From the NCBI RefSeq assembly GCF_016065055.1, contig NZ_CP065856.1, positions 2,789,836-2,853,835 on the forward strand: DNA of 64,000 bases. The letters run 5' to 3'. The notes under the pieces were generated by a model. It saw nothing but the letters and a program-made list of their open reading frames with translations, was not told where the DNA came from and made no database searches. This document shows positions 8,779 to 16,814 of this stretch, piece after piece. The DNA is from Halosimplex litoreum. GTDB taxonomy: Archaea; Halobacteriota; Halobacteria; Halobacteriales; Haloarculaceae. The translations under genes and the position numbers were made by a program. Position 1 is the first letter of the stretch, and each line of letters starts with the position of its first letter.

Positions 8779-10089
8779 TCAGTCCTCGATGGCGTCGCCC
8801 AGCAGGGCCCGCGCCTCGGCGAAGACGGTCTCGGCACGGTCGGCGTCGCGGGCCTCGGCGGTGATCCGGACGAGCGGTTGCGTCCCGCTGGCGCGGAGGA
8901 GGAACCATGCGTCGTCCAGACCGACGCGGACGCCGTCCAGCGTGGTCACGTCGTCGTACTCGGCGAGGACGCGCTCGCTGACCCGCTCCATCGCGGCCGC
9001 CTTCTCGTCGGTCTCGACCGAATCACGGCGGATCGGGTAGGTCTCGACCGCCGCGAGTCGGTCGGCGAGGGGGCGCTCGGCCGCGAGGGCGGCGACCTTG
9101 CACGCCGCGAGCGGGCCGTCGGGACACAGCGTCTCCGCGGGCCAGATCCAGGCGCCGCTGGGTTCGCCGCCGAAGGCGACGCCGGTTTCGCTTGCCCGCT
9201 CGGCGACGTAGACGTCCCCTACCCGCGTGCGCTCGACGGACACGTCGATATCGGCGAGGTGGTCGTCGACCGCGAGGCTGGTGTCGACGGGGGCGGCGAC
9301 GCGGTCGCCGGGGCTCGCGGCCTCGCGGGCCAACAAAGCGAGCGTCACGTCCCCCGAGAGGTAGGTGCCGTCCGCGGCGACACAGCGCATCCGGTCGGCG
9401 TCGCCGTCGTGGGCGATCCCCAGGTCCGCGTCGCTCTCGGCGACGAGCGCGGCCAGCGACTCGCAGTTCTCGGCGGTCGGCTCGCTGGGTCGGCCGGGAA
9501 ACGAGCCGTCGGGCTGGGCGTTGAGCGTCTCGACGGCACAGCCCAGCCGCTGGAGCGCGTCGACGGTGACGCCGCCGGCGCCGTTGCCGAGGTCGACGAC
9601 GACCGAGAGGGGGTCGTCGACCGCGACGGCGTCGACGAGCGCGTCGACGTGACGCTCGGCGCCGTCGCGGCGGACGCGGTCACCGAGGTCGTCCCACGGG
9701 CGGAGGTCGGTGACCTCCGCCCGGACGCGTTCGGTGATCGTGTCCTGGAGGGGGCCGTCGAACGCCTGGCCGGACGGCTGCCAGAGCTTGATGCCGTTGT
9801 CCGGCGCGGGGTTGTGCGAGGCGGTGACCGAGACGCCGACGTCGGCGTCTTCCGCGGCTGTGGTCCGGGCGACCGTCGGCGTCGCGGCGAGTCCCAGATC
9901 GACCACGTCGACGCCCGACTCCCGGAGGCCGGCGGCCAGCGCGTCCGTCAGGAGCCGGCCGCTCTCGCGGGCGTCCCGACCGACGACGACGCGATCGGCG
10001 TCGACCCCGACGGCCCGTCCCACGGAGAGGGCCAGTTCCGCGGTCACTTCGTCGCCGACGGGTCCCCGGATACCGCTCGTTCCGAACAT
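8779..10089 (-). CDS. glmM: Phosphoglucosamine mutase / phosphohexomutase
   Basis: A 436-residue alpha-D-phosphohexomutase. It has the N-terminal FGTSGIRG motif, the phosphoserine loop TASHNP with Ser91, the metal-binding DGDADR at 228-233 and the C-terminal phosphate-binding RASGTQP loop near residue 400. These enzymes shift phosphate between C1 and C6 through a bisphosphate intermediate. The GTSGIRG start and overall length match the archaeal GlmM type (glucosamine-6-P to glucosamine-1-P, for UDP-GlcNAc). Phosphomannomutase activity is an alternative that sequence alone does not exclude. A second family member of different subtype lies at 13588-15024. Confidence 0.88.
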   Translation of the reverse strand: MFGTSGIRGPVGDEVTAELALSVGRAVGVDADRVVVGRDARESGRLLTDALAAGLRESGVDVVDLGLAATPTVARTTAAEDADVGVSVTASHNPAPDNGIKLWQPSGQAFDGPLQDTITERVRAEVTDLRPWDDLGDRVRRDGAERHVDALVDAVAVDDPLSVVVDLGNGAGGVTVDALQRLGCAVETLNAQPDGSFPGRPSEPTAENCESLAALVAESDADLGIAHDGDADRMRCVAADGTYLSGDVTLALLAREAASPGDRVAAPVDTSLAVDDHLADIDVSVERTRVGDVYVAERASETGVAFGGEPSGAWIWPAETLCPDGPLAACKVAALAAERPLADRLAAVETYPIRRDSVETDEKAAAMERVSERVLAEYDDVTTLDGVRVGLDDAWFLLRASGTQPLVRITAEARDADRAETVFAEARALLGDAIED

Positions 10090-10251
10090 ACTCGACCGTC
10101 GCGGGGCCGGAGTAAAAAGATCGGCCGTCGGCGCGACCCGCCGGCTGCGGCTGTCACGTCGACGACGCGAAAATGGGGTGGATGCCTGACAGTATCCAGT
10201 GGTTCACCGCGCGAGCGGCGGACAGTGTCTCGCTGGTCGTCCCGGGCGGCG

Positions 10252-10380
10252 TCAGTCGGCGCCGTGACGCGGCGCGTGACCGCAGTCGCTGCACTCCCAG
10301 GACTGGTGTTCGAACGTGATCCGACCGTCGCAATCGGGACACCGATACACCCCGACGGCTGTGTGCTGCTGCGTTGCCAT
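10252..10380 (-). CDS. Rubrerythrin-like mini zinc-ribbon protein (DUF7129-like)
   Basis: A 42-residue protein with two CxxC knuckles (YRCPDCDG and WECSDCGHAP), a rubredoxin-like ribbon in the style of the small C-terminal domains of rubrerythrins. A TTTATA box on the minus strand at 10406-10411 lies about 27 nt before the ATG, strongly supporting this start and a leaderless transcript. It probably binds Zn or Fe; the role is unknown. Confidence 0.75.
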   Translation of the reverse strand: MATQQHTAVGVYRCPDCDGRITFEHQSWECSDCGHAPRHGAD

Positions 10381-10405
10381 TACCGGGATACAGAGGATTC
10401 TCCGG

Positions 10406-10411
10406 TATAAA
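10406..10411 (-). promoter_or_regulatory. Box A (TTTATA) for the 10252-10380 gene
   Basis: TTTATA read on the minus strand, about 27 nt before the ATG at 10380. This is the canonical archaeal TATA position if the transcript begins at the start codon. Confidence 0.65.
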
Positions 10412-10421
10412 CGTTCCTATT

Positions 10422-10594
10422 ATTCTGAATTGAGAATATAAGGTCGTAGTACCGGTGTCCAGTGCCCCTCTATCACGTGTTCGAGAATCGATCGCGTAGG
10501 TAGGTAACTCGGATTCGAGATAATCGTTTCTTCTCGAAAAATAAGTGTGTGTATTATTTTCATACACACTACCTAGATTGTTTGTCGACAATCT
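10422..10594. repeat. Cluster of four short inverted repeats in AT-rich DNA
   Basis: Perfect short palindromes follow one another: ATTCT/AGAAT (10422-10437), TTCGAGA/TCTCGAA (10514-10538), GTGTGTAT/ATACACAC (10547-10569) and AGATTGT/ACAATCT (10575-10594, containing TTGTCGACAA). The stretch is clearly more AT-rich than its surroundings and lies in the divergent gap between two zinc-ribbon genes. Confidence 0.75.
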
Positions 10595-10623
10595 TCATGT
10601 AGATCGTGTGGGTCGATCCGGAC

Positions 10624-10800
10624 ATGGCAGCGACAGACTCCTGGAACGACCCCGAGCGGTGTCCGTTCTGCGGTGAGGCGCTCGCGTCCCCGGGCGCGGG
10701 GTTCGTCGACCACACGGCCGAGAACCCGGACTGCGAGGCGAAGTTCGAGACCTGGCGCGACCGGATCGGTGGCGACGTACGCGGCGGCTGGAGCGGGTGA
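10624..10800 (+). CDS. Small zinc-finger protein (DUF7501-like)
   Basis: A 58-residue acidic protein with CPFCGEAL near the N-terminus and a downstream His/Cys pair (DHTAENPDC), making a C2HC-type zinc finger. ATG 10624 gives the compact form; an in-frame GTG at 10606 would add six residues. It is divergent from another mini zinc-ribbon gene, with the inverted-repeat cluster between. Function unknown. Confidence 0.68.
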   Translation: MAATDSWNDPERCPFCGEALASPGAGFVDHTAENPDCEAKFETWRDRIGGDVRGGWSG

Positions 10801-10903
10801 GCGCGGCCGTCGATTCGGCCACAGCGTGTCGCCGGGTACCGGCCGGCCGGCGGTCGACTCGCGGTCGGTAGCGTTTTTGCGGGCCACGGGCGATGGGTCG
10901 GGT

Positions 10904-11584
10904 ATGAACCAGAGCGAGCGCGAGGCGGCCAAGCGTCGCGCGGGCGAGCGCGCGGTCGAAGCGGCCGAAGACGGGAGCGTCGTCGGTCTCGGGAGCGGCA
11001 GCACGGCGGCCCACGCCATCAGGGCGCTCGGTCGCGAGGTCGACGCGGGGCTCGACGTCGAAGGTGTCCCCACCTCCTTCCAGGCTCGAGAGATCGCCAT
11101 CGACGTCGGGATCCCGTTGACGACGCTCGACGAGGCCGACGTGACCCTGGCGATCGACGGCGCCGACCAGATCGCCGGTCGCGACCTCCTCAAGGGCGGC
11201 GGCGGCGCCCACGCCCGCGAGAAGATCGTCGACGCCGCCGCCGATCGACTCCTCGTCGTCGCCGATCCCACCAAAGAGGTCGACGTACTCGACGGCCCCG
11301 TTCCGGTCGAAGTGCTGCCCGACGCGCGGACGCCCGTCGCCGACGCGATCCGTCGACTCGGCGGCCGACCGGAGCTCAGACGAGCCGACCGCAAGAGCGG
11401 TCCCGTCGTCTCCGACAACGGGAACCTGATCCTCGACTGTGAGTTCGGCGCGATGCCCGCCCCGACCGGACTGGCGGCGGACCTGTCGGCACTCCCCGGC
11501 GTCGTAGAGCACGGGCTGTTCGTCGACTTCGCCGACGAGGTGTGTCTCGGGACGGAGACTGACGTAACGGTCTTCGAGCCCTGA
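10904..11584 (+). CDS. rpiA: Ribose-5-phosphate isomerase A
   Basis: A 226-residue protein with all RpiA signatures: phosphate loop GLGSGST (28-34), DGADQI (85-90, catalytic Asp) and KGGGGAHAREK (97-107, catalytic Lys/Glu region). It interconverts ribose-5-phosphate and ribulose-5-phosphate for nucleotide synthesis. The ATG at 10904 lies about 28 nt after a GTTTTTG box. It is convergent with the DUF1931 gene, whose T-run terminator lies in the 36-nt gap. Confidence 0.95.
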   Translation: MNQSEREAAKRRAGERAVEAAEDGSVVGLGSGSTAAHAIRALGREVDAGLDVEGVPTSFQAREIAIDVGIPLTTLDEADVTLAIDGADQIAGRDLLKGGGGAHAREKIVDAAADRLLVVADPTKEVDVLDGPVPVEVLPDARTPVADAIRRLGGRPELRRADRKSGPVVSDNGNLILDCEFGAMPAPTGLAADLSALPGVVEHGLFVDFADEVCLGTETDVTVFEP

Positions 11585-11596
11585 CGCTACTTCCCT

Positions 11597-11602
11597 AAAA
11601 AA
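11597..11602 (-). terminator. T-run terminator of the DUF1931 gene
   Basis: Six T residues on the minus strand, about 20 nt after the stop of the 11621-11788 gene. Short poly-T tracts are the usual archaeal termination signal. Confidence 0.5.
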
Positions 11603-11620
11603 TTCGATGTTCCGTCGACC

Positions 11621-11788
11621 TTACAGGTCGCGCGGCTGAACCGTCTTCCGGTCGTTGGCCTCGGCGCGTCGCTGCGCTTCGTCGAGGAGGTCCTCTACTT
11701 CCTCGTCGAGGGCGTCGTAAAAGTCGCGGGAGACGTTCATGTCTTCGAGCGCTTCCTTGACCGAGTTCTTGACAATGAGGTCTGCCAT
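11621..11788 (-). CDS. DUF1931-family single histone-fold protein
   Basis: A 55-residue protein (MADLIVKNSVKEAL) that can form the helix-loop-helix pattern of a single histone fold and ends in the conserved TVQPRDL, as in DUF1931 proteins. These are structural relatives of histones, but DNA binding has not been shown for the family in general. The high acidic content fits a halophile. A palindromic GGTTTATAAACC box on the minus strand about 29 nt upstream fixes the ATG. It may act as chromatin-associated or regulatory protein, an inference. Confidence 0.75.
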   Translation of the reverse strand: MADLIVKNSVKEALEDMNVSRDFYDALDEEVEDLLDEAQRRAEANDRKTVQPRDL

Positions 11789-12107
11789 ACAAGTCACGTG
11801 AACAAATGGATGGTTTATAAACCTTGTCAATTGTGCGCAGTCTCGCCGGCTTTGTCGGGGGTCTAAGCGCCGCTCCGGCCCGGTCGGGGCCTGCGAGCGA
11901 CGGGAGTTTAAGTATCTTTTGGGAACGGTGATGGCCGACCGCGCGGAAATCGGCCCGTTCGGGGGTGTGGGCCCGCTCGCGCGCGCTCGGCCGTGGCTGA
12001 GAACGCGGTTTCGGCGACGCCCGCGGGGGGAGCGCGGGCACGGCCCAGGCGGGGTAGCCACGACCGAAAAGAGGGACGGTCAAGTGGGTCGAACGCACAT
12101 GAGGGGT
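11789..12107. other. 319-nt divergent region between DUF1931 gene and larB
   Basis: This holds the strong TATA palindrome for the minus-strand DUF1931 gene at its left end. No clear box A was seen for larB, and no other structure was recognised apart from GC-rich CG-alternating stretches. Confidence 0.4.
11812..11823 (-). promoter_or_regulatory. TATA box palindrome for the DUF1931 gene
   Basis: GGTTTATAAACC, a perfect palindrome centred about 29 nt before the ATG at 11788. It is among the best box A matches in the window. Confidence 0.7.
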
Positions 12108-12878
12108 ATGCGCGAACTACTCGAAGCGGTCGCGGCGGGCGAAACGTCGCCCGCCGAGGCCGAGGCGGAGCTCGCGGGGTACGCCACCGGCGACGCCGGG
12201 CGGTTCGACGCGGCTCGGGCGACCCGCAGCGGCGTCCCCGAGGCGGTGCTTGCGGCGGGCAAGACGCCGTCGGAGGTAGCTGCGCTGGCCTCGACGTCCG
12301 TCGAGACGACCGGGCGAGCGGTCGTGACGCGAGCCGACGACGCCGTCGAGGACGCCGTCCGAGACGTGCTGGCAGCAGACCACCCGGAGGCAACCGTCGA
12401 CGCCGACGGTCGCTCGGGCGTCGTCGTCGCGACGACGCCCGGTTTCGAGCGACCGGACCTGGACGCGGCCGTCGGGGTCGTGACCGCGGGAACTTCCGAC
12501 GCTGTCCCCGCCGGCGAGGCCGCCGCTATCGCCCGCGAGATGGGCGCGACCGTCGAACGGGTCGACGACGTGGGCGTCGCCTCGCTCGCGCGTGTGGTGG
12601 ACTCGCTCGAAGTCCTGCGTGACCAAGACGTGCTCGTCGTCGCCGCCGGCCGCGAAGGCGCGCTCCCGACGGTGCTGGCGGGACTGGTCGACGTGCCGAT
12701 CATCGGGCTCCCCGTCTCGACGGGGTACGGCCACGCGGGCGAGGGCGAAGCCGCGCTCTCGGGGATGATCCAGTCGTGCACCGCCCTCTCTGTCGTCAAC
12801 GTCGACGCCGGCTTCACGGCGGGCGCGCAGGCCGGTCTGATCGCCCGACGGATCGACGCCGCACGGACCGACCGGTGA
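12108..12878 (+). CDS. larB: LarB, nickel-pincer cofactor biosynthesis carboxylase
   Basis: A 256-residue protein. The N-terminal helical part (1-90) precedes an AIR-carboxylase/PurE-like domain (about 100-250) with TAGTSD (127-132), IGLPVSTGYGHAGEGEAAL and SVVNVDAGF. LarB carboxylates and hydrolyses nicotinic acid adenine dinucleotide, the first step to the nickel pincer cofactor of lactate racemase-type enzymes. No larC, larE or larA is visible in the window, so partners must lie elsewhere or the protein serves another carboxylation. The ATG at 12108 was chosen over 12099; GAGGGG lies directly before it, too close to act as a normal ribosome-binding site. Confidence 0.88.
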   Translation: MRELLEAVAAGETSPAEAEAELAGYATGDAGRFDAARATRSGVPEAVLAAGKTPSEVAALASTSVETTGRAVVTRADDAVEDAVRDVLAADHPEATVDADGRSGVVVATTPGFERPDLDAAVGVVTAGTSDAVPAGEAAAIAREMGATVERVDDVGVASLARVVDSLEVLRDQDVLVVAAGREGALPTVLAGLVDVPIIGLPVSTGYGHAGEGEAALSGMIQSCTALSVVNVDAGFTAGAQAGLIARRIDAARTDR

Positions 12879-13002
12879 ACCGAAGACGGCCGTTCTGGCG
12901 GCTCTCGACCGGTTACACCGACGACACCAAACAGCGTTGGTACACTCGTTATATCCGGGGCGCGCCAACGTGCTGGTACCGGTTGACAGCCGGGCCAAAC
13001 GT

Positions 13003-13152
13003 ATGCCAACGTGTAATCACTGCGGTGCGCACGTCTCCGACCAGTTCGCTCGCGTCTTCGCCGACGAGACCGGAGCGGTTCACGCCTGTCCGAGCTGCTC
13101 GGCGAACGCGGGCATCGCCGAGGTCGCGAGAGAGCGCGCCCCCGAAGCGTAA
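13003..13152 (+). CDS. Small zinc-ribbon protein (DUF7563-like), paralogue of 8484-8642
   Basis: A 49-residue protein with CNHCG at the start and CPSC in the middle. The intervening VSDQFARVFADE matches the paralogue at 8484 (VTADYARVFTPN). It ends 15 nt before the GIY-YIG gene on the same strand, so the two may be co-transcribed. A TATATCC box lies about 50 nt upstream. Function unknown. Confidence 0.72.
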   Translation: MPTCNHCGAHVSDQFARVFADETGAVHACPSCSANAGIAEVARERAPEA

Positions 13153-13167
13153 TCCCCGCATAGCCCC

Positions 13168-13491
13168 ATGACCGACCCGCGGACCATCGACTCCGACCAC
13201 TTCGTATACCTGCTGCGCTGTGCCGACGATACTTTCTATACCGGCTACACGACCGACGTGGAGCGTCGCGTCCGCGAACACGACGAGGGCACGGGCGCGA
13301 AGTACACCCGTGGCCGGACGCCGGTCGAGCTCGTCCACGTCGAGGGGTTCGACTCGAAGTCCGCCGCGATGTCCCGCGAGTACGAGATCAAAGACGGATC
13401 GCGGGCCGCCAAAGAGCGGCTCGTCGCCGAGGGCGGCGTGCCCGATTTCGTCGCCCTACCGGTCGCGTTACTGGCCGACGACGCCCGGTGA
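13168..13491 (+). CDS. GIY-YIG nuclease-fold protein (UPF0213/YhbQ type)
   Basis: A 107-residue single-domain protein. The motif appears as VYLLRCADDTFYTGYT, followed by the helix with RRVREHDEGTGAKYTRGR, as in the stand-alone YhbQ/UPF0213 group. Members are small DNA nucleases implicated in repair or uptake. The catalytic Glu of the C-terminal half (SREYEIKD) is present. It follows the zinc-ribbon gene by 15 nt and ends about 100 nt before the phosphohexomutase. Confidence 0.85.
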   Translation: MTDPRTIDSDHFVYLLRCADDTFYTGYTTDVERRVREHDEGTGAKYTRGRTPVELVHVEGFDSKSAAMSREYEIKDGSRAAKERLVAEGGVPDFVALPVALLADDAR

Positions 13492-13587
13492 GTGGCGCCG
13501 TCGACGGAGGGACCCACACCCACTGCGACACGCGTGGTAGCACGCCACGCACACACCTTTTTCCGCGAGGGAGCGGTGCCTACGGGC

Positions 13588-15024
13588 ATGAACGCTGACG
13601 CAGACGCCGACGCCATCGAGTTCGGCACCGACGGCTGGCGCGCCACGCTCGACGAGTTCACCGAGCCGCGCGTCCGCATGGTCGGCCAGGCGGTCGCGAC
13701 CTACCTGCGAGAAGAGTCCGACGACGGGGACGCCGAGGGGGGAGCCGGCACCGTCGCCGTCGGCTACGACGCCCGCGAGACCTCGCGGGGGTTCGCCGAG
13801 GAACTCGCCCGCGTCCTCGCCGCCAACGGCTTCGACGTGCTCGTCCCGCCGCGTGACCTGCCGACGCCGGCCGTCGCCTGGACCGTCCGCGAACGAAATC
13901 TGGCGGGCGGCCTGATGGTCACCGCCTCGCACAACCCGCCGGAGTACAACGGCGTGAAGTTCCTCCCCGCCGGCGGCGCGCCCGCCCTGCCCGAGGTCAC
14001 CGACGCCCTCGCGGAGAATCTCGCCGAGCCCGACCCGCTGCCCGACGACGAGTGGGGGGCCGTCGAGGAGGTCGACCTCGTCGGGCCGTACACCGACCGC
14101 GTGCGCGCCGCCGTCGACGCGGACCTCTCCGACCTCACGGTCGTCTACGACGCGATGCACGGCAGCGGTCGCGGCGTCACCGACGACTTCCTCGAACGCG
14201 CGGGCGCCGACGTGGAGCGTATCCGCTGCGACCGCGACCCCGAGTTCGGTGGCGACTCCCCCGAACCGACGGCCGACCACCTCGGCGAGCTGGCCGACCG
14301 CGTCGCCGAGTCCGGCGCGGACCTGGGCGTCGCAAACGACGGCGACGCCGACCGGATCGCCGTCGTCACGCCCGACCGTGGGGTCCTCGACCCGAACCTC
14401 TTCTTCGCCGCGACCTACGAGGCGCTGCTCGACGGCGGCCTCTGGGCCAGCGACGAGGAGACGAGCGGCGACGTCGTCAGGACGGTCTCGACCAGCAGCA
14501 TCGTCGACCGCGTCGCCGAGGACCACGGCCAGTCCGTCCACGAGACGGCGGTCGGGTTCAAGTGGGTCGCCCAGGCGATGGCCGACGGCGACGCGCTGCT
14601 GGGCGGCGAGGAGAGCGGCGGGTTCGGCATCACGACGCACGTCCGCAACAAGGACGGCGTCGCCGTCGCCGCCGTCGCCGCGGCCGCCGCCGCCGCCGAA
14701 CCCTACGACGACCGCGTCGACGCCCTGCTCGACCGGCACGGCGATATCGTCCAGGACCGGGTCAGCGTCGACTGTCCCGACGACCGCAAGGAGCCGGTCC
14801 TCGCCGATCTGGAAGACGCCCTGCCCGACGAACTCGCCGGCTCGGCGGTCGAAGACGTGTCGACGGTGGACGGCTTCAAGATCTTCCTCGCCGACGGCAC
14901 CTGGCTGCTCATGCGCCCGAGCGGGACCGAACCCAAGCTCCGGATCTACGCCGAGGGGAGTTCGCAGGAACGGGTCGACGAGCTGCTCGCCGCCGGTCGG
15001 GACCTGGTCGAGCCGCTGGTCTGA
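13588..15024 (+). CDS. Phosphoglucomutase/phosphomannomutase
   Basis: A 478-residue member of the alpha-D-phosphohexomutase family: FGTDGWRA head, phosphoserine loop TASHNPPEYNG (Ser114), metal site DGDADR (251-256), sugar loop GGEESGGFG and phosphate loop MRPSGTEPKLRIY near residue 455. The GTDGWR subtype matches archaeal PGM/PMM enzymes that make glucose-1-P or mannose-1-P for surface glycans. It differs from the GlmM-like enzyme at 8779 in length and subtype. Start at ATG 13588 has a T-rich box about 28 nt upstream. Substrate preference cannot be read from sequence. Confidence 0.88.
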   Translation: MNADADADAIEFGTDGWRATLDEFTEPRVRMVGQAVATYLREESDDGDAEGGAGTVAVGYDARETSRGFAEELARVLAANGFDVLVPPRDLPTPAVAWTVRERNLAGGLMVTASHNPPEYNGVKFLPAGGAPALPEVTDALAENLAEPDPLPDDEWGAVEEVDLVGPYTDRVRAAVDADLSDLTVVYDAMHGSGRGVTDDFLERAGADVERIRCDRDPEFGGDSPEPTADHLGELADRVAESGADLGVANDGDADRIAVVTPDRGVLDPNLFFAATYEALLDGGLWASDEETSGDVVRTVSTSSIVDRVAEDHGQSVHETAVGFKWVAQAMADGDALLGGEESGGFGITTHVRNKDGVAVAAVAAAAAAAEPYDDRVDALLDRHGDIVQDRVSVDCPDDRKEPVLADLEDALPDELAGSAVEDVSTVDGFKIFLADGTWLLMRPSGTEPKLRIYAEGSSQERVDELLAAGRDLVEPLV

Positions 15025-15043
15025 GCCGGCGGTCGGTCTCAGT

Positions 15044-15727
15044 TCACCGGACCGGGTCCGGCGTCCAGACGGACTCGAGCGCCGCTCCGACCAGCACGCC
15101 GACGAAGTGGTAGGCGTGCCCCACCGGGAAACCGACGGCCGCACGCAACGGGTCTATCGGCGTGTACATCCCGAGGAGGCTCACGACCAGTAGCGTCGCC
15201 GTAAACCACCAGAGGGGGACACTCGCCCGGCTCGACGGGAGGATGTAAAACGGAACCGACGGACGCCGTCGCGTCACGTAGCCTATCAGTCCCGCGAGCG
15301 CCATGCTCGACCCGCCGCCCGCGGCTCGACAGCCCGTCCCGGTCCGGAACGCCGCCAGCCCGCAGTCGTTGAGCCCGGCCAGAACCGTCCCGAGGACTGC
15401 GGTCACGACGCCTGTGACGAGGAACACGGTGACGAGTACGCGGCTCCCGTACGTGCGTTCGAGCCCACCGCCGAAGAGAAACAGAAAGACACCGTTCATC
15501 AGGAGGTGAACCGGTGGGCCGTGGATCAGCGTCGCCGTCAGCCACGTCGGGACGAGCCAGAGCCGGTCGGATCGGACCGCGAGCGAGCGGAACGCTACGA
15601 TGTCGAACTGCGCCTCTGTCGCGACCAAGGCGACGTAGACGGCGAGAAACACGCCAAGTAACGCGACCGTCGCGGGCGTCTCCGACTCGCCGAGCGGACC
15701 GTCGGACTCCGTACCGTACCCGGTCAT
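15044..15727 (-). CDS. Rhomboid-family intramembrane serine protease
   Basis: A 227-residue protein with six to seven hydrophobic segments. The oxyanion His and Asn appear in HGPPVHLLMNGVFL (helix 2), the catalytic Ser in a Gly-rich stretch GGGSSMALAG (helix 4), and the catalytic His in GHAYHFVG (helix 6). The usual GxSG is here GSSMA, so Ser identity within the pair needs care. Rhomboids cleave transmembrane helices of membrane proteins. The start overlaps the upstream TetR stop by 4 nt (ATGA), so it is translationally linked to that regulator. Confidence 0.82.
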   Translation of the reverse strand: MTGYGTESDGPLGESETPATVALLGVFLAVYVALVATEAQFDIVAFRSLAVRSDRLWLVPTWLTATLIHGPPVHLLMNGVFLFLFGGGLERTYGSRVLVTVFLVTGVVTAVLGTVLAGLNDCGLAAFRTGTGCRAAGGGSSMALAGLIGYVTRRRPSVPFYILPSSRASVPLWWFTATLLVVSLLGMYTPIDPLRAAVGFPVGHAYHFVGVLVGAALESVWTPDPVR

Positions 15728-16293
15728 TCACGAATCTCCGAGAGGACGAACCGTTCCAGCGCCGCCTTCAGCGGCTCCACGTCGTCGTCGACGGTCTCAC
15801 GGAGGAACGCCGACTCGTGGACGGCGAAGACCAGTCGCGTGACCGCCTCGGCGTCAACGTTCGGGTCGAAGACGCCCCCCGCCTGGCCGGCTTCGAGCGT
15901 CTCGCGGATCGACCGTCGAGCGACCGCGTCGTACTCGCGAAGTTCCCGTCGCAAGCCATCGTGGCGCTCGGCGGCGCCGTACATCTCCAGGATCGCCGCC
16001 ATGTTTTCCCGACTCTCGTAGTAGTCGAGATCAACGAGCAGTCCTATCAGTTCCTCTATGCGCTGTTCCGGATCGTCTGACAGCGAGGCGACCCGATCCT
16101 CGAATCGTTCGCGTCCGAATTCGAGGTAGGCTTCGACGAGCGCCGCCTTCGTGTCGAAGTGGTAGTGCAGTAACGACTGGCTCCCGTCGAACTCCTCGCT
16201 TATCTTCGCCATCGACAGATCCGAATATCCGTGTTTCGCCAGCGCGCGGTTCGTCGCAGCGATGATCTCCGCTTTCGTATCGTCGCTCTCCAT
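15724..16293 (-). CDS. TetR/AcrR-family transcriptional regulator
   Basis: A 189-residue protein. The N-terminal helix-turn-helix reads IIAATNRALAKHGYSDL then MAKISEEFDGSQSLLHYHF, followed by a helical ligand-binding domain. It is first in a two-gene unit with the rhomboid protease. A 24-bp inverted repeat sits directly before the start codon and next to the TATA box, so it probably represses its own operon. An upstream in-frame extension was rejected because the operator and TATA box lie in it. Confidence 0.88.
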   Translation of the reverse strand: MESDDTKAEIIAATNRALAKHGYSDLSMAKISEEFDGSQSLLHYHFDTKAALVEAYLEFGRERFEDRVASLSDDPEQRIEELIGLLVDLDYYESRENMAAILEMYGAAERHDGLRRELREYDAVARRSIRETLEAGQAGGVFDPNVDAEAVTRLVFAVHESAFLRETVDDDVEPLKAALERFVLSEIRE

Positions 16294-16298
16294 CGATG

Positions 16299-16322
16299 TT
16301 GACTGATCGATCGAACAGTCAA
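16299..16322. promoter_or_regulatory. Operator-like inverted repeat before tetR
   Basis: TTGACTG and CAGTCAA form a perfect 7-bp inverted repeat with a 10-nt centre (ATCGATCGAA). It lies 6 nt before the ATG at 16293, over the expected transcription start, and directly next to the TATA box. This placement suits an autorepressor site. Confidence 0.65.
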
Positions 16323-16333
16323 TATATAATAAT
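16323..16333 (-). promoter_or_regulatory. TATA box of the tetR-rhomboid operon
   Basis: ATTATTATATA on the minus strand, a near-ideal box A about 30-40 nt before the ATG at 16293, abutting the operator-like palindrome. Confidence 0.65.
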
Positions 16334-16354
16334 TTCGTCGGGCGTGATAGGGGC

Positions 16355-16789
16355 TCAGTGTTCGATCCACAGGCCGCGACACCGGCCGGCTTCGTCGGCG
16401 GCTTCGGTCTCGAACCCCAGCGACTCGTAGAACGGACGCACCCCGTGGTCGAACTCCGCGACGAGTCGACCGTAACGCCGTGCAGCCGCCGCGACCAGCT
16501 CCCGGCCGATCCCCTGGCCGCGGCGGCTCCGGCGGACAGCCACGCCATCGATACGCGCGGTCTCGAGGTCGTCGAACCCCTCGCCGGCGCCGACCAGCAC
16601 GAGCGCGCCGAGGACCGTCCCACCGTCGGTCGACGCCCCGGTTTCACCTCGAACGGCGACGAACGCGTCGCCGCGGTCGACGCTCGCGCGGACGCGGTCG
16701 GCCTCGGTTTCGAGTGCACCGGCGTCGAGGACGCCGAGAACGCCGACCACGTCGTCGTCGGTCGCGGGGCGGACGGTCACGTCGCGCAT
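16355..16789 (-). CDS. GNAT-family N-acetyltransferase
   Basis: A 144-residue protein with the acetyl-CoA site RRSRRGQGIGRELV (R/Q-x-x-G-x-G/A) and the C-terminal FYESLGFE motif. The N-terminal MRDVTVRPATDDDV is the usual first strand. The substrate is unknown. It lies 25 nt after the thioredoxin-fold gene on the same strand and probably shares its transcript. Confidence 0.82.
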   Translation of the reverse strand: MRDVTVRPATDDDVVGVLGVLDAGALETEADRVRASVDRGDAFVAVRGETGASTDGGTVLGALVLVGAGEGFDDLETARIDGVAVRRSRRGQGIGRELVAAAARRYGRLVAEFDHGVRPFYESLGFETEAADEAGRCRGLWIEH

Positions 16790-16814
16790 CGCTCACCCTG
16801 ACCCATCGCCGGTT

